64,000 bases of DNA, from contig NZ_JAPMLT010000004.1 in assembly GCF_026410385.1 (NCBI RefSeq), positions 248,001-312,000 on the forward strand, read 5' to 3'. The position numbers and the translations under genes are program-made. The notes beneath the pieces are model-generated. The model saw only the letters and a program-made list of their open reading frames with translations, searched no databases and had not been told where the DNA came from. Of this stretch, positions 59,175-64,000 are shown one piece after another. Positions within the stretch are counted from its first letter, which is position 1; every line of letters begins with the position of its first letter. The stretch comes from Tumebacillus lacus (GTDB lineage: Bacteria; Bacillota; Bacilli; Tumebacillales; Tumebacillaceae).

Positions 59175-60404
59175 GTGAAAACGGATGTTGTCGTGATTGG
59201 CGGCGGTGTGGCCGGAGCCGCATCCGCCTTTTTCCTCGCAATCAAAGGGCTGCGCGTCGTCGTGCTCGACAAGACGCGGTTTCCCCGCGATAAGATCTGC
59301 ACCTCGACGGTCAACCCGCGCACGATGACCTATCTGCTCCAGATGGGCGTGATGAAAGAGCTGCTCAAAGACGGCATGCTTCCGGTCGAAGGGATGCAGG
59401 GTGTGTCCTATGAAGGCAACTCCTTCAGAGGCTACTACGGGGAGAGCCATTACCCGTATGTGAACTTCGGCCACACGATCCCCCGCCACCGCCTTGACAG
59501 CGCGATGGCCGACCGGATCAAAGCGTTGCCGAATGTGGAATTTCTGGAAGACTGGGCGGTCGAAGAAGTTCTGTACGACGCTTCCGGACGCGCCGTCGGC
59601 GTGCGCGGCAACCACGAGGGCATCGTGACCGACATCCATGCCGACATGGTGATCGACGCAGCGGGACGCGGTTCCATCGTCGCCCGCCAAAACGGATTTT
59701 TCGAACCGGTCACCGACCATGAACGCTATGCGGTCGTCTGCCAGTTTGACAACGTCGACCTGCCGCACCCGCTGTTCACCATCGGCACCGACGATCAGAC
59801 CGGCCCTGGCTACTACTGCGTGTTCCCGGTGACGGAGACGACGTCGATCCTCGGCTTTATCATCGACAAAAAAGTCTATGAAAAAGTCCAGGCCGATCCG
59901 GGTGCTTGGGTGGACGAGTATGTGCGCCGTCCGGACTGGCACTGCCGCGAGTGGCTGGCGAACGCCGTCCGCTCGACCGATGTGGTCACGTTTGGCCCGC
60001 TGGCGTTCAACTCGAAGCAGATCACGAAGAACGGCATTTTGATGGTCGGCGACACGACCGGATTTTTCGATCCGCTGACCGGCGAAGGCATCGGCAACGC
60101 CCTGCGCTCCGGGGAGCTGGCGGCCGACACGGTCGCGAAGCTGCTCGGCGGCGGCGCAGACTGGGACGCGGAGCATGAGTTCTACGCGAAACAACTCATG
60201 TCGGAGAAAAAGGAAAGCGTCGATCAACTGATCCAGATGAACCGGATGCTCAAACGTCCGATCGTCTACAACCGCTTTGTCGACGCGCTCTCTCAAAACC
60301 AAGAAGCTGCAAACTGGGCAGCGCGCTCCTTTGCCAACATGTTGCCGGCGGGTGAACGCTCGTCCGGACGTCTATTTGAGCTTGTCGCAGCGCGGCAAGC
60401 GTAG
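59175..60404 (+). CDS. FAD-dependent oxidoreductase, geranylgeranyl-reductase/FixC-like
   Basis: 409 residues; GTG start after GGGGAGGGG. N-terminal FAD motif VVVIGGGVAGAASAFFLA, the RxxxxR-type region PRHRLDSAMADR, and a second FAD contact GDTTGFFDPLTGEGIGNAL typical of the geranylgeranyl reductase and flavin-halogenase superfamily. The halogenase WxWxIP motif is not seen. A double-bond reductase or hydroxylase acting on the polyketide chain is plausible; the reaction is not determined. Confidence 0.8.
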   Translation: MKTDVVVIGGGVAGAASAFFLAIKGLRVVVLDKTRFPRDKICTSTVNPRTMTYLLQMGVMKELLKDGMLPVEGMQGVSYEGNSFRGYYGESHYPYVNFGHTIPRHRLDSAMADRIKALPNVEFLEDWAVEEVLYDASGRAVGVRGNHEGIVTDIHADMVIDAAGRGSIVARQNGFFEPVTDHERYAVVCQFDNVDLPHPLFTIGTDDQTGPGYYCVFPVTETTSILGFIIDKKVYEKVQADPGAWVDEYVRRPDWHCREWLANAVRSTDVVTFGPLAFNSKQITKNGILMVGDTTGFFDPLTGEGIGNALRSGELAADTVAKLLGGGADWDAEHEFYAKQLMSEKKESVDQLIQMNRMLKRPIVYNRFVDALSQNQEAANWAARSFANMLPAGERSSGRLFELVAARQA

Positions 60405-60418
60405 CGGAGGGAACCACG

Positions 60419-61240
60419 ATGAATGAGACGTTTACAGGCCGCACCTACCTCGTCACCGGCGCGGCTCGCGGCATCGGCCGCGAACTGGTCAAAATGCTGG
60501 CTGCCGAAGGGGCAGAGGTCTTTTTCACCTATTACCAAGAGCAAGACAAAGTCGATTCCCTGCTCGATGAACTCGGTCCGCTGGCTGCCAACGTCGCGTG
60601 CGTCGAACAAGACGCTCGCGTGCCGGAAGGGGCGCAGCGCGTCGTCGATCTCGCCATCGAGCGTTTTGGCAAAATCGACGGTCTGATCAACAACGCCGGC
60701 TACAAAGTCGACCGTTCGTTTGTGATGATGCATCAGGAAGACTGGGATGACCAGATGAACATCAACCTGAACAGCGTCTACCACTACTCCCGCGCAGTCG
60801 CCTACCACATGATGCGCCGCAAATACGGCCGGATCATCGTCATGGGCGCCGTCTCGGGCTCGCTGATCGCAGGTCCGTATCAAGTGGCGTACGGCGCGTC
60901 GAAGGCCGGTCTGATCGGCTTCACCAAATCGCTGGCCTACGAACTGGCCCGCTTCAACGTCACCGTCAACATGGTCACCGGCGGCATGATCAACACCGAC
61001 GGCATGAAATTCCCGGAGGACATCCGCAAAGTCTGGGCGGAGCACATCCCGCTGCAACGGCTCGGCAACGCGCCGGAAGTGGCGTCGATGGTCAAATATC
61101 TGCTCACCCCGATGTCCGACTACATCACCGGACAAAACTTCGTCATCGACGGCGGCATGACGCTGCTCGGCTTTACGAAGATCGAAAATATGTTGCCGTC
61201 CTACAACAAGGGCGCATCGAATCTCGGCCAAACGATTTAA
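60419..61240 (+). CDS. second FabG-like short-chain reductase
   Basis: 273 residues with TGAARGIGRE at the N-terminus, NNAG, and Tyr158/Lys162 in AYGASKAG. The C-terminus is about 25 residues longer than usual (LGFTKIENMLPSYNKGASNL). It begins 14 bases after the oxidoreductase stop. It may serve a different chain position or a tailoring reduction. Confidence 0.87.
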   Translation: MNETFTGRTYLVTGAARGIGRELVKMLAAEGAEVFFTYYQEQDKVDSLLDELGPLAANVACVEQDARVPEGAQRVVDLAIERFGKIDGLINNAGYKVDRSFVMMHQEDWDDQMNINLNSVYHYSRAVAYHMMRRKYGRIIVMGAVSGSLIAGPYQVAYGASKAGLIGFTKSLAYELARFNVTVNMVTGGMINTDGMKFPEDIRKVWAEHIPLQRLGNAPEVASMVKYLLTPMSDYITGQNFVIDGGMTLLGFTKIENMLPSYNKGASNLGQTI

Positions 61241-61255
61241 GGAGGGCATTCCAAT

Positions 61256-62884
61256 ATGTCGAAAGTAACCGGCGCCGTCGAACAAGCGCTGAAAAACCCC
61301 GCACCGCTGGCATCCAGCTATGACGCAATCGTAATCGGAGCCGGCATCGGCGGCCTGTTCTGCGCCAACTTCCTGGCACACGCAGGCGTCAAGACGCTGC
61401 TGATCGAACGCCACGACCTCGTCGGCGGCTATATGCAAGGCGGCTGGCACCGCGGCTTCTATTTTGACTACGGCACGCAGTCCAACGAGATCAAAGGCGC
61501 GATCGAACCGGCGCTGGAAGTACTCGGCCTGTCTGACCGCGTCACGTTCCACCAGTGCCACCACCGCTTCATGACCCCGGACGGCCTCGACCTGTCCTAC
61601 CACACCCTCGACGACGCGGAGCGCGAGTTTTCCGCTGCGTTCCCGGAGACGGCAGACGGCATCAAAAAGTACTTCGACTACTACCGCCGTGTCACCGAAG
61701 TCTCCAAGATGGTCAACATCGACGGCCTCGGCTCGATCATCAAGGGCAACTCGATGGAGTGGATGCCGGACTACCACGCGTATTGGAAGACCAAACCGTA
61801 CTACGAAGAGATGATGGAGTACGATTCGATCCACTCCTGGCGCAAAGCCCGCGAGTTCCTCGGCGGCGACTCCCGCATCGCCCGCGTCCTGACGCACTTC
61901 GGTTATCGCAACCAGTCCTGCCTCTCCACCGGGATCTTCTGGCACATGTGGCGCGAGGACTACTTCTACAATGAAGGCGGCAAACAAGTCTTCATGGACA
62001 TGCTGGCAGACGCGTTCGTCGAGCGCGGCGGCACGCTCGCGATGAAGACCGACGTCGAAGAGATCCTCATCGACGGCGACACCGCAGTCGGCGTGCGCCT
62101 CGCAAACGGCAAAGTGGTTCGCGCGTCCAACATCATCTCCAACGCCGACATGAAGCTGACGTTTGAAAAGCTGTGCGGCGGCCACGAACTGCTCCAGCCG
62201 TGGATCCAACAGATGCGCAAAACCACGCTGTCGGAAGCGTTCTTCTCCGTCTACCTCGGCCTCGACATGCCGGTCGAAGAGCTCAACGAGCACCTCAAAG
62301 GCGCGCATCACTCCTGGATCTTCCCGACCGACAACCCGGTCGCCGAACCGTTCGACCTGTCGTTCCACGGCGGCTTGCCGGTCGAAATCTCCGCTCCGTG
62401 CCTGCATGACCCGTCGCTGGCACCGGAAGGCCAGTCTTCGGTCGTACTCCAGACGTTCTCGTTCTTTGACTGGATGAACCGCTGGAACATCACTGCCGAC
62501 GGCCGTCGCGCAGGCGACTACCGCGACACGAAAAAAGCGGTCGAGCAGCAGATCATCGAAAACTTTGCCAAAGTCGTGCCGGGCGTGCAAGACAAGATCA
62601 AGTTCCAATTTTCTTCCACGCCGCTCACTCACAAGCGTTACACGATGAACGAAGAGGGTGCGACCGGCGCTTGGACGTGGAACCCGAAGCGCACGTTCGT
62701 CAAACTGACCGAACAGCGCGTGACCACGCCGATCAAAAACCTGTACTGCGGCGGCCACTGGGCGCTCTATCCGGGCGGCCTGCTCACCGCGACCATCGCG
62801 GGCAAGATGGCGGCCGACTGCGTCATCCACGGCTACGACCCGGAAAAAGCGGCAGCATCCGCTGAGATGGTCGGTTCCAACTAG
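61256..62884 (+). CDS. CrtI/phytoene-desaturase-like FAD oxidoreductase
   Basis: 542 residues. FAD-binding motif AIVIGAGIGGLFCANFLA near residue 24, a GG doublet (LVGGYMQGGW), and the C-terminal FAD contact LYCGGHWALYPGGLLTATIAG, as in carotenoid desaturases/isomerases and retinol saturases. Its company is a polyketide operon, and the carotenoid desaturase of this strain is encoded at 10422, so its substrate is probably the polyene chain: desaturation, isomerisation or saturation. AGGAGG before the ATG. Confidence 0.82.
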   Translation: MSKVTGAVEQALKNPAPLASSYDAIVIGAGIGGLFCANFLAHAGVKTLLIERHDLVGGYMQGGWHRGFYFDYGTQSNEIKGAIEPALEVLGLSDRVTFHQCHHRFMTPDGLDLSYHTLDDAEREFSAAFPETADGIKKYFDYYRRVTEVSKMVNIDGLGSIIKGNSMEWMPDYHAYWKTKPYYEEMMEYDSIHSWRKAREFLGGDSRIARVLTHFGYRNQSCLSTGIFWHMWREDYFYNEGGKQVFMDMLADAFVERGGTLAMKTDVEEILIDGDTAVGVRLANGKVVRASNIISNADMKLTFEKLCGGHELLQPWIQQMRKTTLSEAFFSVYLGLDMPVEELNEHLKGAHHSWIFPTDNPVAEPFDLSFHGGLPVEISAPCLHDPSLAPEGQSSVVLQTFSFFDWMNRWNITADGRRAGDYRDTKKAVEQQIIENFAKVVPGVQDKIKFQFSSTPLTHKRYTMNEEGATGAWTWNPKRTFVKLTEQRVTTPIKNLYCGGHWALYPGGLLTATIAGKMAADCVIHGYDPEKAAASAEMVGSN

Positions 62885-62898
62885 GAGGTGCTGGCCCC

Positions 62899-63420
62899 GT
62901 GCCGACGAGCAAAGAAGAAGAAAAGCTCTATATGATGTGGTGGCTGCATGACGGCCAATGGTACCAAAACGTCGCCAAGCGATTCGGATTTGATGCGGCG
63001 AACGAGATCAACAAGGAAGCGGCCCGCTTTATGGCTCGCCGCTCCATGCAGTTGCTCGTTCGCGAGCGCGGCATCGACCCGGATGAGATCACGTTGGAAG
63101 AAGCGGTCGAACTGTACATGACCGCTGCGAAAAACATGTGGGCAGACGGCTGGGTCGAGCTGGAGGCTTCGATCACCGGCGACGATACGTTTGACGTCAC
63201 CACCACGAAAAACTTTGCCCTGCAATGGATCGACAAAGCGGGCACCCTCGACAAATACGACTGCCCCTGCCTCGAACTGCGCGAAGGCTGGTTCAAAGGC
63301 CTTGGCATTCGTAAATTTGAACAGGGCAAAAACTCCTGCATGTGCGACGGCGCAGAGGCGTGCACCTTCTGGGCGAAGGTCAACCTGCCGAGCGCCGCAA
63401 ACAAGGAGGAAGCGAAATAG
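62899..63420 (+). CDS. DUF6125 / ATC-hydrolase-like protein
   Basis: 173 residues; GTG start after AGGAGGTG. N-terminal helical pattern WWLHDGQWYQNVAKRFGFD and INKEAARFMARR, and a cysteine-containing C-terminal half (DCPCLELREGWFKGLG, NSCMCDGAEACTFW). This resembles DUF6125 proteins related to L-2-amino-thiazoline-4-carboxylate hydrolases; the Cys cluster might bind metal. Function in the operon unknown. Its stop is followed directly by the next ATG. Confidence 0.55.
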   Translation: MPTSKEEEKLYMMWWLHDGQWYQNVAKRFGFDAANEINKEAARFMARRSMQLLVRERGIDPDEITLEEAVELYMTAAKNMWADGWVELEASITGDDTFDVTTTKNFALQWIDKAGTLDKYDCPCLELREGWFKGLGIRKFEQGKNSCMCDGAEACTFWAKVNLPSAANKEEAK

Positions 63421-63831
63421 ATGGACAAGCTGCTCTATCAAATCGATGGCCGCTTCGTCAAGCGCGAAGTGATCGGCCATGTGCCGAGCGGGGAGCGCAC
63501 CAACTTCCACTACATGGCGGAGATCGACGGGCCGGAGCTGAAAGGCTCCCTGCGCGGCATCGACTACGCCTTGACGGTGGACGGCGTGGTGAACGTCCAC
63601 ATCCATGAAGTGCTGACCACCGAGGAGGGCGACCTGATCACGCTGGAGCGGATCGGCCGCTCCCTCCCCTCCGAGGAGGAGGGCATCACGATCATCCAAG
63701 GCGAAGGACGGGCGCAGACCGCGTCCGCCAAGTATGCGTGGGTGAACGAGATCCCGCTGGTCTGGCAGGCGCGCTTCGATCAAAATTCGATCCACTTCAA
63801 AGCTCAAGTCCATCGCGGGGACGAAGCGTAA
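63421..63831 (+). CDS. DUF3237-like small barrel protein
   Basis: 136 residues, starting immediately after the preceding stop. The pattern GHVPSGERTNFHYMAEIDG, GSLRGIDYALTVDGV and SAKYAWVNEIPLVW matches the layout of DUF3237 proteins (small beta-barrels). A cyclase or lipocalin-like role in product folding can be imagined, but nothing in the sequence proves it. The next gene is its paralogue. Confidence 0.55.
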   Translation: MDKLLYQIDGRFVKREVIGHVPSGERTNFHYMAEIDGPELKGSLRGIDYALTVDGVVNVHIHEVLTTEEGDLITLERIGRSLPSEEEGITIIQGEGRAQTASAKYAWVNEIPLVWQARFDQNSIHFKAQVHRGDEA

Positions 63832-63857
63832 GAAGTGGACGCAGAGGAGGACAAAGC

Positions 63858-64000
63858 ATGGAAAACGTGCTGTTCCATGTAACGGGTCGCTTTACCCGTG
63901 CGGACCGCATCGGTCGCGTGCCGGAAGGAGAGCGCGGCAACTTTCACTTCAACGGTGATGTGACGGGCGAGATCAACGGCACGCTCGACGGCTGCGACTA
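63858..64000 (+). CDS. second DUF3237-like protein, cut by the window edge
   Basis: ATG at 63858 after AGGAGGACAAAGC; 47 codons before the window ends. The visible part (VLFHVTGRFTRADRIGRVPE, GERGNFHFNGDVTGEINGTL) aligns residue by residue with the N-terminus of the preceding protein, so the two are tandem paralogues. The operon continues to the right. Confidence 0.65.
   Translation, partial: MENVLFHVTGRFTRADRIGRVPEGERGNFHFNGDVTGEINGTLDGCD

Noticed and set aside
59175-60404. Flavin-dependent halogenase
   Set aside because: The superfamily fits but the WxWxIP halogenase motif is not seen; geranylgeranyl-reductase-like is safer.
60293-62830. 845-residue frame on the minus strand across the PKS oxidoreductases
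   Set aside because: Spans three well-supported genes in antisense; explained by codon bias.
1-64000. CRISPR arrays, rRNA or tRNA genes, and insertion sequences
   Set aside because: None recognised on reading both strands; the only mobile-element gene of recombinase type is the serine recombinase.

Overview
The window looks like the chromosome of a moderately GC-rich, endospore-forming Firmicute. Support comes from a sigma-K fragment, an alpha/beta SASP, a YjcZ-type peptide, a T-box leucyl-tRNA synthetase, ComEA/ComEC and the yqeG-yqeH-aroE-yhbY-nadD-yqeK-rsfS-yqeM block. Base composition and gene content suggest the Alicyclobacillaceae, perhaps a Tumebacillus-like organism; this is inference from gene families, since no database search was possible.

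1-7608 is the right end of a mobile element. It carries a conjugation-type membrane peptide and ATPase, a candidate small RNA, a candidate small-peptide toxin, an orphan YolD protein, several unrecognised genes and a large serine recombinase. The recombinase abuts a gene fragment (7606-7890) that encodes only the C-terminal part of sigma-K. This is the arrangement of a skin-like sigK intervening element: excision in the mother cell would rebuild sigK, whose 5' half must lie to the left of the window.

7960-12000 is a carotenoid locus: divergent crtM/B-cruF-acyltransferase and a desaturase that is frameshifted at an A7 tract. 12100-20013 is a mixed housekeeping region: two Nudix hydrolases, a haloacid dehalogenase, a 30-residue YjcZ-like peptide, thrC, a DUF3231 protein and an LtaS-type enzyme.

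20181-29597 holds three large secreted RCC1/beta-propeller paralogues in tandem, each with its own similar promoter. A carboxymuconolactone-decarboxylase-family gene follows the first, and an internally deleted remnant of that gene follows the second, so the unit was duplicated.

29631-35820 holds a YjfB-like peptide, a cytoplasmic class-A beta-lactamase-like protein, an NlpC/P60 hydrolase behind a c-di-AMP (ydaO/yuaA) riboswitch, cstA-ybdD and an HD-GYP phosphodiesterase. 36083-41740 is the conserved ribosome-assembly/NAD/shikimate block. 41842-54906 contains a LysM/GH18-like protein, T-box-leuS, a protein with an 18-bp coding minisatellite, ddl, mntR, a second yqeG, comEA-comEC, a SASP with a Gln-rich tail and small unknown genes.

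55125-64000 is a tightly packed operon running off the right edge: ketoreductase, ACP, ketosynthase, chain-length factor, FabZ-like dehydratase, FAD oxidoreductase, second ketoreductase, CrtI-like oxidoreductase, a DUF6125-like protein and two DUF3237-like proteins. The second ketosynthase has the catalytic Cys replaced by Gln, so this is a genuine type II (KS/CLF) polyketide system, unusual in a Firmicute. A reduced polyene-type product is an inference.
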